A DNA stretch of 64,000 bases. Origin: JAVJRN01 sp040218415 (lineage in GTDB: Bacteria; Bacteroidota; Bacteroidia; Cytophagales; Cyclobacteriaceae). The notes beneath the pieces were generated by a model. It was not told the origin of the DNA and made no database searches. It saw only the letters and a list, made by a program, of their open reading frames with translations. This document shows, piece by piece, positions 44,773 through 53,154 of the stretch (positions are counted from its first letter, which is position 1; every line of letters begins with the position of its first letter). The position numbers and the translations under genes are program-made. Location: positions 186,001 to 250,000 of the forward strand of contig JAVJRN010000029.1 in assembly GCA_040218415.1 (NCBI GenBank), written 5' to 3'.

Positions 44773-46629
44773 CTATTTTAAAACACATGTCACAATGGAT
44801 CTACCACCGATTATTACTGGTTCATCCTTAGTATAAGTTCTTACTAAAGATAAATCCCTTGAAGAGCTCGTTTGGTACATTTCCACAGTATCATAAGCAC
44901 CAGAAGTAATTTCAAATTTCACTTCAGCAGACTCATTCTTTTGGTTTACGAATACAACAACAATCTCACCATCAACAAGATAAGCAGATTGCATCAACCC
45001 ATTGAGGTTATCTACCTCGCTCACCTCATCGTTTCTTTTAATTGCAATCCTTTTAGAACCGGGTCTTATAAAGTGTGAATAGTTACCAAGACCCCAAAGG
45101 AGTTTGGAGGTATAATATTGGCCATCATTCTTGTTTTTATCAATGTATATCAAGCCGTCTTTATAATCATAAGGACTCACCGCCAGCCACCAATGCCAAA
45201 CTGCTGCGTTTGCATAAACTAAGTCGGCATGAATCACTCTCGCCATGTATAGGGCGGGGTTCATTCCAAGATCTCTTCCATTTCCATTGATCTCTTCATT
45301 GTTTTCCAACAAGGTGTACTCAGACATCCAAAATTCCGTATTCTGATTTATGGCGGACAATTTGCTGGACAAACTTGAACGTACATTGCGCATATTTTGC
45401 ACGTCGAATGTTGTAAAATAACTGTGTCCTGAAATATGATTGGCTACCGTGGGCAAGTCAGCAACATAGCCAGCTGAAGAAGGACTAAAGAAATAGTCAA
45501 TTTGATTTCCACGCTGGGCATTACTGCCCGAACCGTATAAAAACTCCATGCTCCCGGCTTCTGTAATGTCTATTTTTGCTGTCACTCCGCTTTTGATAAA
45601 CTCTTCATTTAAAACAGTTAAAAGCTGATATATCTCTGTATTATTCCAAGGACTCCCTTCTTGGTTGCAGCACTCCCACTCCCACTGAGGCTCGTTCACA
45701 GGACTTATATCTTTGATATTTATATTATGCTGTTTCTTGAGTTCATTGAGAACAGTAGATAAAAAAACGGCGTATTCATTGTAACTATCCTGCTTCAGAT
45801 TCGAAGAGTTTCCATTGTCAGAAAATGCTCTCCCATTTTTTGTGAAATTAACTGGAGGACTGTTTACAAATGCCACAAGATCCTCTATACCGTATTCAAC
45901 CGCTTTTTTCAAAAACCAAAGCTGACCCTCCTGCTTGTCCCAATCATAGGAGCCGTCTTGACTCAAAAAAGATTCGGCTCTTCTCCACTCATCTGTGATA
46001 TTGTTTGCGTCCCCTTGTTCTGCGCTTCCGCCTCCTATATTGAACCTCCAAGCCGATAGACCAATTCCGGTTGGATTTCCAGAGGCGTCTTTGGTGCTGC
46101 TAAATAACAAATCCGCCATTTTATCCTTTTTCTCCGAAGGCCAGTTTTTCCCAACAAACTGAGTAGACCAAGCATCGGATGCACCAAAATTTCTGATGGT
46201 TTGGTAGGTTTCAGATGGGTCAATAGTTACCATTACCACCTTATCTTCTACTTTATTTATGACCAAAGTGCTTTCAACTTCTTGCCCCTTAGTATCTGTA
46301 GCGGATATGGCTATCGAAAAACTACCTGCACTTGCCGTAATCGCCATGGCTTGTTGAAATGTATAGCTCACTACTCCTTGCAAATCTGCCTGACTTGCAA
46401 GCTGAAGCGGAGGAGAAACTACCGAAAAACTTGACAGCCCAATATCATCTGAGAAGACAATCTCAATATTGACTTCCGTCTCTCCCGTGACAGTCGCATT
46501 AAAGCCTAAAGGACTAACAATGTTGATTACGGGCTCCTCATCAATCACCTCAACTTCTGAAGTTTCTTCATTGCAAGAGAACTGAAAGGATAAAAAAGTG
46601 ATGAATGAAACTAGCCAAACCATGCGCAT
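44773..46629 (-). CDS. GH30-family glycoside hydrolase with N-terminal Ig-like domain, lipoprotein
   Basis: A 618-residue secreted lipoprotein (SFITFLSFQFSC). Residues about 25-130 form an Ig-like domain (NIVSPLGFNATV) shared with the SusE-like protein of the locus; the catalytic barrel runs from about 140 to the end. It carries YQTIRNFGASDAW, the WRFNIGGGSAEQGD stretch, acid/base Glu in SPVNEPQWEWE and nucleophile Glu in WMSEYTLLEN. The pattern suits endo-beta-1,6-galactanases and related GH30 enzymes, which fits a GH2 beta-galactosidase in the locus. Start at 46629 gives a normal signal; an earlier ATG at 46695 would add residues unlike a signal peptide. Confidence 0.88.
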   Translation of the reverse strand: MRMVWLVSFITFLSFQFSCNEETSEVEVIDEEPVINIVSPLGFNATVTGETEVNIEIVFSDDIGLSSFSVVSPPLQLASQADLQGVVSYTFQQAMAITASAGSFSIAISATDTKGQEVESTLVINKVEDKVVMVTIDPSETYQTIRNFGASDAWSTQFVGKNWPSEKKDKMADLLFSSTKDASGNPTGIGLSAWRFNIGGGSAEQGDANNITDEWRRAESFLSQDGSYDWDKQEGQLWFLKKAVEYGIEDLVAFVNSPPVNFTKNGRAFSDNGNSSNLKQDSYNEYAVFLSTVLNELKKQHNINIKDISPVNEPQWEWECCNQEGSPWNNTEIYQLLTVLNEEFIKSGVTAKIDITEAGSMEFLYGSGSNAQRGNQIDYFFSPSSAGYVADLPTVANHISGHSYFTTFDVQNMRNVRSSLSSKLSAINQNTEFWMSEYTLLENNEEINGNGRDLGMNPALYMARVIHADLVYANAAVWHWWLAVSPYDYKDGLIYIDKNKNDGQYYTSKLLWGLGNYSHFIRPGSKRIAIKRNDEVSEVDNLNGLMQSAYLVDGEIVVVFVNQKNESAEVKFEITSGAYDTVEMYQTSSSRDLSLVRTYTKDEPVIIGGRSIVTCVLK

Positions 46630-46661
46630 CGTAAAAAGATTAAATATTGTTAAACTAAAAC

Positions 46662-46690
46662 ACCTTTGGGAGGAAACTCCACCCAAAGGT
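46662..46690 (-). terminator. Stem-loop between susD and the GH30 gene, attenuator-like
   Basis: ACCTTTGGG and CCCAAAGGT pair at 46662-46670 and 46682-46690, with three further pairs inside. On the minus strand it is followed by TTTTAGTTTAA. It lies inside the transcript between susD and the GH30 gene, so it may lower or protect the message at this point rather than end it fully. Confidence 0.55.
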
Positions 46691-46720
46691 TCCATGACAA
46701 AAGAGTCTTTCGGGATACGA

Positions 46721-48430
46721 TTAATATCCTGGATTTTGGGCCAACTTACCCTGACTTTTGGTTATTTCATCGAGCGGTATTGGAAACCAATAATGTTGCT
46801 CTTGAAACTGTCTACCTGTCAATGCTTCTTGTGAGTAATCAAAAGATAGCGAGCCATCGTTTGCTCTATTAATAACCACTTTTCTTGCGGGCTCATTGCT
46901 CGTTTCAATCGCAATTTTCCACCTTCTTACATCCCAATATCGATGCTCTTCAAAGGCAAGTTCAACTCGCCTTTCATTACGAATTCTATCCCTGAGTTCC
47001 GCCTGACTAATTCCGCTAGGCAATGGAGGCATTCCGGCTCTATTCCGAACCAGATTTACAGCCTGCACAGCATTTACTCCGCCTGTTCCCGTGACGCTGG
47101 GCCCTACTGCTTCATTTTGTGCTTCTGCGAAAGACAATAGAATTTCTGCAAACCTCAGATATCTCCAAGGAGTAGTTCCCCCAGTATTGTCCCAATCATT
47201 CAAATCAGAGTCTTCATCCATGAATTTTCTTAAATAATACCCGGTCGAAGTAGCATTCCAAGGTTCATTTCCATCGGAACTGTCCAACCCTCCAGGTAGA
47301 AATGTCTGCACATTGCGGCCTCTAAAGTTTGCGCCATTATGTAAAATTGTACCATACAACCGAGGGTCTCTATTGGTATAAGGATTTTGATTGTTATAAC
47401 CTGAACCTGATTGATCAATAGGAAAACCGGACGCAGTTTCGTAATCATCCACAAGATTTTGTGTTGGGCAATTTCCGCCGTAACCTGTATAACCATTTGG
47501 CGCATTCATCTTTTCCATAGGAAAACTTCTTGATGTTTGCGTATAATGTCGCATAAAGATGTCTTCCGCTGTTTCTCCCTGTAAAAAAAGCAAGCGATAA
47601 TTTTCCGCAGGATCTGCGTCTAGATTATTTACCAACGAAAATTTACCCGTAACGATGACCTCATCGGCAGCTTGTGCAGCAGCTTCCCATTTTGCTTGTG
47701 ACTCATCGCCATACAGCGGACTTGCTGCATATAATAACAACCTTGCTTTGAAAGCCATAGCTGCTTCTTTCGTAGCACGACCTTGCTGCTGCACCCCTTG
47801 TTCTGGTAAGTCCTCGCTAGCCAGCGCAAGTTCGGTTTCAATATAATCGACAGTTTCTTCAATGGACTTTCTTACATACAAGTCATCGAAATTATCATTC
47901 AAATCGGGGATTTTATCACCCATAATTGGGACTCCTCCAAAACCTCGAAGTAATTCAAAATAACGCACCGCCCGTATAAATCTCACTTCAGCCATTAGCT
48001 CATTGATCTTTTGCTCACTGACCTGCAGGTTTGGTATTTGACTCAATGCATCGTTGCATTCTCTGATGCCAAGGTAATTTCGACCCCATGATGTACTGGT
48101 AAACCCAAAGCTACTTGGGCTTAGCTGACCTGTTTGGATAATGAAGGTTTGGTCGTCATTGGTGAAAATAGATTCATCTGAAATCGACGAAAATAATGCC
48201 CAATGATGACCTCTTGTTAGACCCTGAGAACTCTCATCTTTTGATGGCTCCTTATCCGCAAGCCTTATGCTGGTATAGAGGTTCATTAAGTAGACTTCAG
48301 CCAATTCTGGATCATTCCATATGAGGTCATCGGTAAGATCCGTAGAAGTTGTATTGAGAAAGTCATCATCGCAGGAGTTCAAGAAAACTCCGGCAATCAA
48401 ACAAAAAAGAATTATTAAAATATTTTTCAT
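46721..48430 (-). CDS. SusD/RagB-family outer-membrane glycan-binding lipoprotein
   Basis: A 569-residue lipoprotein (LIAGVFLNSC) that caps the SusC pore and binds the glycan. The SusD features are present: an early DDFLNTTSTD stretch, TPR-like helices, and the C-terminal RagB block (ELRDRIRNERRVELAFEEHRYWDVRRWK ending LGQNPGY-like LAQNPGY). It lies 5 bp after the susC stop, as in standard SusCD pairs. Specificity is not predictable but context suggests a galactan. Confidence 0.95.
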   Translation of the reverse strand: MKNILIILFCLIAGVFLNSCDDDFLNTTSTDLTDDLIWNDPELAEVYLMNLYTSIRLADKEPSKDESSQGLTRGHHWALFSSISDESIFTNDDQTFIIQTGQLSPSSFGFTSTSWGRNYLGIRECNDALSQIPNLQVSEQKINELMAEVRFIRAVRYFELLRGFGGVPIMGDKIPDLNDNFDDLYVRKSIEETVDYIETELALASEDLPEQGVQQQGRATKEAAMAFKARLLLYAASPLYGDESQAKWEAAAQAADEVIVTGKFSLVNNLDADPAENYRLLFLQGETAEDIFMRHYTQTSRSFPMEKMNAPNGYTGYGGNCPTQNLVDDYETASGFPIDQSGSGYNNQNPYTNRDPRLYGTILHNGANFRGRNVQTFLPGGLDSSDGNEPWNATSTGYYLRKFMDEDSDLNDWDNTGGTTPWRYLRFAEILLSFAEAQNEAVGPSVTGTGGVNAVQAVNLVRNRAGMPPLPSGISQAELRDRIRNERRVELAFEEHRYWDVRRWKIAIETSNEPARKVVINRANDGSLSFDYSQEALTGRQFQEQHYWFPIPLDEITKSQGKLAQNPGY

Positions 48431-48435
48431 GATTG

Positions 48436-51400
48436 TTAGAATTTAAGTGTTGCGCCTACATTGTAAATCTTATGCTGAGGATAGGCTTGGCCCTGTGAAT
48501 TATTCACTTCTGGATCAAAGTCATCTGAAGGGGTGAAAGTGGCTAAGTTCAAACCATTCACATATATTCTGGCCGCCTTAAAGCCAATCTTATCCACTAC
48601 TTTTTCCGAAAGATTGTATCCAATTTCTACATTTCGAATTCGCAAGAACCGGGTATCGACTAGCCAAAAATCGGATCGAAATTCATTGCCGCCATTCACA
48701 CTACTCGATGTTCTGGTATCCACTCTTGGATAAGTTCCTCCCAAGTTTGTAGGACTGTAGCGATTTTCTGCCCAAGTCTTAGTAAAGTTGCCAATCGTTC
48801 CTGCCTCTGGTAGAAAATATTGCTGCACTCGATCTTGTCCTTGCAAAAGCATAGAAAAGTCTATTCCATTCCAGTTAAAGCCGATGGTAGCCCCATAGAA
48901 AAGCTGAGGAATGTTGGTGAAGTCCGCGCGCACTTGGTCATTTGCGGTAATTTCTCCGTCCCCATCCACGTCGCGGTAGATTAAATCACCCACTTTATTA
49001 TTGGGCAAACTTGGATAAGCAGCCAAATCTTCTTGGGATCGGAAAATCCCTATCGTTTGGTAATTAAGTCCAGCGAAGAGTGGTTTCCCCTCCTGCTTTT
49101 TCCATTCAAGCGTTTCCGGATCTCTGATATCAACGACCTCACTTTTAGCGTAAGTTGCGTTGGCACTTGCAAAAACATTGAAAGCTCCGAAACGCTGATT
49201 GTAAGAAACTTGGCCTTCCCACCCTTGATTTTCTACTATTCCGATATTTTGCTGTGGAATAATCGCCGGTACATTGTCATTAGAACTGTTGGTGGCGTCC
49301 CACTCATTGATAATTCCAGATACCCAAGGAATGTCTCTGGGCTCAATCAATAAGCCTTCTCTCCGCTCCGCGAAGTAGTCGACCTCAATCGTAAAGTTTT
49401 TGAATATCGTGGCTTCTAATCCAAAATCTACTTTTTTGGATTCTTCCCAAGTTATTCCCCTGTTGGCTATTTGTGCGATGACATATCGAGTGACCGGAAG
49501 TCCATCGACTACATATCCAGCACCTAGGTTTTGGTACCTATTTAAAAATTGAAAATCAGGTATTCTGTCATTTCCTAACACGCCATAAGAAGCACGTAGT
49601 TTTAAATTATTGATTTGTGAAACATTGAAGAAGCTTTCTTCTGACAATCTCCAACCTACTGACGAACTCCAAAACAATCCATATTGATTTTCCTCTGCGA
49701 ACTTTGATGATCCATCATACCTTAGCTGGGCTTCTACGAGGTATTTGCTTTCATAGTCGTAGGTCACTCTTCCGAAATAATTTCGTCTTGCCTCTTCAAA
49801 ACTGCCACCTGCATTCGTGCCATACGGATTGTCATTATCATCTATACCTTCTGGCCCTTGATCGAGTTCATCCACAGCGCTCGATAAAAATCCTCTTCTT
49901 GAGCCATGCAAATAATCGGAACGATAGCTGCTCTGCTCGAAAGCCGCAAATGCCGTCACATAATGTCTACCAAATAGCTTGTTAAAATGCAGTGCGATGT
50001 GTGAAGTGCTAAGTTGCTCTTCATCTTTTGCGACAAAAAGCTGTGGGTTAGGAATGTTGTTTGGCCGAGGTACAAATTCCAACGGATCTGTTCCAGGCAC
50101 TGCTTCATACACTTCGTATGGCAAATCAAACCTCTTCCTGTTTCTATAAACCTGATCTCTGGAGTAAAACCCTTTGACTGTTAAAAAATCAGCAAAAGGA
50201 AGGTTGTATTCAAAGTTCAACAAGGTATTAAAGGTCACCCTCGGTTGCTCATCAGTACCTGGAATATCCGTTACCATTAACAATGGATTGTTGGGTCCTT
50301 CAGCACCAGGCCCATAACCTACCTCGTCATAGTAGGGAGTCAGGTTTGGTTTTGCCCGATAAGCTGCGCGAAAAATATCTTGTGCAGAAGTGGTAGGATA
50401 TACCGCATTTTCTTCCCTTATATTGATGTTAGCGCCAATTTTCAAGTCATCGAATAGCGTTGCTTCAAATTTTGTACGTAAGTTGATTTGCTGAAATTTG
50501 GTGATGCCATTATCATAAACACTTTCCTGATTTCGTCGACCAGCCGCTATGAAATAATTCATATTTGTATTGCCTCCTTTCACAGAAAGGCTTTGTTGAT
50601 TTTGAAATGTCAAAGGCGCAATCAACTCATCAAGCCAATCAGTATTGGGGTAATTGACTGGATCGGTTCCATTTTGAAAAAGGGCTATCTCATCTGCAGA
50701 ATAGGTCTGATTAAAACCGCCGCTAGGATTATTGTAATAAGCTATTTCATTCAGTATTTGGCCATACTCCGCAGAATTAGCCATTTCGGGAATTCTCGTG
50801 GGCTCTACAAATCCTTGATTATACGAAAAGGTAAATTCTGGTTTGCCCGACTCGCCTTTTTTGGTGGTTACCAAAATTACCCCATTGGCCGCACGAGATC
50901 CATAAATGGAAGCTGAAGCATCTTTCAGCACAGAAACACTTTCAATATCATTAGGATCAAGTCGCTCTAAGCCGCCCAACTGACTCGCCACACCATCCAC
51001 TACGATCAAAGGATTATTGTTACCATTTGAGCTCAATCCTCTAATCAAGATATTAGAACCATCAAAGCCTGGCTCTCCAGATGAAGTAGTCGCGATTACA
51101 CCGGAAAGACGACCCGCAAATGAATTAGACAAATTGGGCTGAGGGCTTTTCAAGAGTTCTTTACCCTCTACGGTAGATACGGAACTCACCAAGGTCTCCT
51201 TTTTCTGCTCACCATAACCTACCACCACAATTTCATCCAATTGTTGTAAATCATAGGTCAGTGTGATATCAATTTTGGTACGTCCATTAACAGCGACTTC
51301 CTTCATTTCAAACCCGATGAAAGACGCGATCAATGTTGCGTCTTCAGGAGCTTGAATTTTATACGATCCATCTATGTCAGTGATGGTGCCTTCGTTAGTT

Positions 51401-51546
51401 CCACCAATCAAAACAGACGCTCCTGGTAGCGCTTCTCCATCATCTCCTTTTATCAAGCCTGTGATTTCAATTTTGGCTTGCCCAAAAATCACAACGCTCG
51501 ACAGCAAAACAAATACTACAAATAATCCAAACGACTTGGTTCGCAT
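48436..51546 (-). CDS. SusC/RagA-family TonB-linked outer-membrane transporter
   Basis: A 1036-residue transporter. A signal peptide (1-24) precedes a CarboxypepD_reg-like domain (about 28-105, GLIKGDDGEALPGASVLIGGTNEGTITDIDG), a TonB box-like stretch (LDEIVVVGYGEQKKETL), the plug with the VSSVEGK.. and GLSSNGNNNPLIVVDGV signature, and a 22-strand barrel ending FGLNL..LKF-type at the terminal Phe. It imports oligosaccharides released at the surface, powered by TonB. The ATG lies 3 bases after the SusE-like stop. Confidence 0.95.
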   Translation of the reverse strand: MRTKSFGLFVVFVLLSSVVIFGQAKIEITGLIKGDDGEALPGASVLIGGTNEGTITDIDGSYKIQAPEDATLIASFIGFEMKEVAVNGRTKIDITLTYDLQQLDEIVVVGYGEQKKETLVSSVSTVEGKELLKSPQPNLSNSFAGRLSGVIATTSSGEPGFDGSNILIRGLSSNGNNNPLIVVDGVASQLGGLERLDPNDIESVSVLKDASASIYGSRAANGVILVTTKKGESGKPEFTFSYNQGFVEPTRIPEMANSAEYGQILNEIAYYNNPSGGFNQTYSADEIALFQNGTDPVNYPNTDWLDELIAPLTFQNQQSLSVKGGNTNMNYFIAAGRRNQESVYDNGITKFQQINLRTKFEATLFDDLKIGANINIREENAVYPTTSAQDIFRAAYRAKPNLTPYYDEVGYGPGAEGPNNPLLMVTDIPGTDEQPRVTFNTLLNFEYNLPFADFLTVKGFYSRDQVYRNRKRFDLPYEVYEAVPGTDPLEFVPRPNNIPNPQLFVAKDEEQLSTSHIALHFNKLFGRHYVTAFAAFEQSSYRSDYLHGSRRGFLSSAVDELDQGPEGIDDNDNPYGTNAGGSFEEARRNYFGRVTYDYESKYLVEAQLRYDGSSKFAEENQYGLFWSSSVGWRLSEESFFNVSQINNLKLRASYGVLGNDRIPDFQFLNRYQNLGAGYVVDGLPVTRYVIAQIANRGITWEESKKVDFGLEATIFKNFTIEVDYFAERREGLLIEPRDIPWVSGIINEWDATNSSNDNVPAIIPQQNIGIVENQGWEGQVSYNQRFGAFNVFASANATYAKSEVVDIRDPETLEWKKQEGKPLFAGLNYQTIGIFRSQEDLAAYPSLPNNKVGDLIYRDVDGDGEITANDQVRADFTNIPQLFYGATIGFNWNGIDFSMLLQGQDRVQQYFLPEAGTIGNFTKTWAENRYSPTNLGGTYPRVDTRTSSSVNGGNEFRSDFWLVDTRFLRIRNVEIGYNLSEKVVDKIGFKAARIYVNGLNLATFTPSDDFDPEVNNSQGQAYPQHKIYNVGATLKF

Positions 51547-51549
51547 AGT

Positions 51550-52683
51550 TTATTGTATTTTTCTAATTTGAGCCTTGCCTAAGTACTCATCCAAAATAAG
51601 TTCGTAAGTACCTTCTCTATCGAAAAACTTCCAGTCAGCGCCGTAAGACTTGGCAGTTTCTGTCCATAGCAGGTCTCCTGCTGGTGCTAGCTTTTGTTCC
51701 TCTAAGTCAGGTGTATTTGGATCATCCTCAAACGCTTCGGGAAAACCCCAGTCAAGATCATCCCAAGCTTGGTTACCATTGAACTTCAAATCAGTAGCCT
51801 CCGTAAATTGTATGGTTAAACGATACAAGTAAGGGCTTCTTGAATCTTGTACCATGGGGTAAGCCTTTGAAGGATCCCAACATAAATCAATGTCTGTTCC
51901 ATCAACCTGCTGAAAACCACAACCCATCGCATGAAAAGCTCCGTTTGAAGCTGGCAGGTCGTTGTTGACCGTTACTTCATAAGCGAGCGTAGAAGGGTTG
52001 AATCTTATCGTATTATATCCCTGCTCTAGTAAGATCTTCCCACTATTTTCGTCGTTGATCATGCCTTCAGAAGGATTGCTTGTGTTTACCAATCCCCAGT
52101 TATTAGGTGCCCAGTCTAGCTGACCAATAAATTTTATTCCAGAATCGTCACCATTACTATAGAGCGTAATTTCGTACCAGGCATTGTCATTTTCATCAAT
52201 GGCCATCGGCATAGCTTTTGACTGATCCCATTCGTTCCAGGCTACATCTCCTACCGCGTAAACATCTCCTACATAAGGAGGCGCGGCGGCTTTGGTCATT
52301 GTAATGGTATCTTGTGTCGTATTTTGTGCATTGTCAGTTGCCATGACAATGATATCATACGACCCAGCATCTGCGGCAATAGTGATGCTCCTTTTGAAAT
52401 TGAAACTCATTGCACCTCCCAAAGTGGAATCAATGGCAATATTTAATGATGGAGAACTCAAGGAAAAAGATTCCAATCCTCTATCGTCCGCAAAGAGGAT
52501 ATCAAAATTAAAATCTCCATCGGAATCAAATGATCTATTAGCCACGGTCGGCGCTATAATGGTGATCACTGGACCATTGTCATTCACAACATCTGTTGGA
52601 TTTGGGTCGTCTTCACCACAAGCAAGCAACAACAGAATTGCTAAAAATTGGAAGCTGAGTGCTATTGATTTAATTGTCTTCAT
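51550..52683 (-). CDS. SusE-like outer-membrane glycan-binding lipoprotein
   Basis: A 377-residue lipoprotein (ILLLLACGED). Residues about 35-130 are an Ig-like domain closely matching the N-terminal domain of the GH30 enzyme (ITIIAPTVANRSF; ILFADDRGLESFSLSSPSL). Two SusE/SusF-type repeats follow (about 137-250 and 255-375), with PYVGDVYAVGDVAWNEWD and YRLTIQFTEATDLKFNGN. These repeats bind glycan at the cell surface. It is the first gene of the run, ahead of susC, whereas SusE/F genes usually follow susD. Confidence 0.85.
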   Translation of the reverse strand: MKTIKSIALSFQFLAILLLLACGEDDPNPTDVVNDNGPVITIIAPTVANRSFDSDGDFNFDILFADDRGLESFSLSSPSLNIAIDSTLGGAMSFNFKRSITIAADAGSYDIIVMATDNAQNTTQDTITMTKAAAPPYVGDVYAVGDVAWNEWDQSKAMPMAIDENDNAWYEITLYSNGDDSGIKFIGQLDWAPNNWGLVNTSNPSEGMINDENSGKILLEQGYNTIRFNPSTLAYEVTVNNDLPASNGAFHAMGCGFQQVDGTDIDLCWDPSKAYPMVQDSRSPYLYRLTIQFTEATDLKFNGNQAWDDLDWGFPEAFEDDPNTPDLEEQKLAPAGDLLWTETAKSYGADWKFFDREGTYELILDEYLGKAQIRKIQ

Positions 52684-53154
52684 ATTCTTCGATACTTTAT
52701 TTAATTAAGAGTCCACAAATAAGACTCTTTTGAAAATGTCTGTAGGTGAACTCATCTTTCAAAAAAGGGGTGCTGATTCGATATTCTTATAAAAACAACA
52801 GCCTGAGTTGCTTAAAATGCGATTTTCACAAAATGACTGACTAAAAAGTCGTAATTTATTTGATTTTAATAATGGTGGCATTGTAGCTCGAAGTAATTTT
52901 CAAATACATCCTACGCTTTGTTTTTTGATTTATCATAGAGGTAAAAAAAGATAATAGGCATTAAAAAGACTGATTGAGTGGTTAAGAGTGGTGCCGAGGT
53001 TGCTTCCTAATGCTTCACTTCTAATTTGACAGATTAGAACTCAATTTGATAGACGTTGAATAGATGTCCGTATTTTGAATAACCAATACCCCGTGTGAGC
53101 CAAGGAGCTGCCGTAGTTTTAATTTCTAAATATTATGTGCTTAAACATCATCAA
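52684..53154. other. Divergent promoter region of the polysaccharide locus (471 bp)
   Basis: It separates the minus-strand SusE-like/SusC/SusD/GH30/HTCS run from the plus-strand GH2 gene and should carry promoters and the AraC-domain binding site of the regulator. A palindrome at 52707-52729 is the only structured element seen. No gene was recognised. Confidence 0.55.
52707..52729. promoter_or_regulatory. Palindrome in the leader of the SusE-like gene
   Basis: AAGAGTC and GACTCTT are perfect 7-bp arms with a 9-base spacer, 24 bp before the ATG on the minus strand. It could be an operator, a leader hairpin or part of the HTCS target. Confidence 0.4.

Noticed and set aside
50488..50916. 142-codon plus-strand frame
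   Set aside because: Antisense to susC, with no family resemblance.
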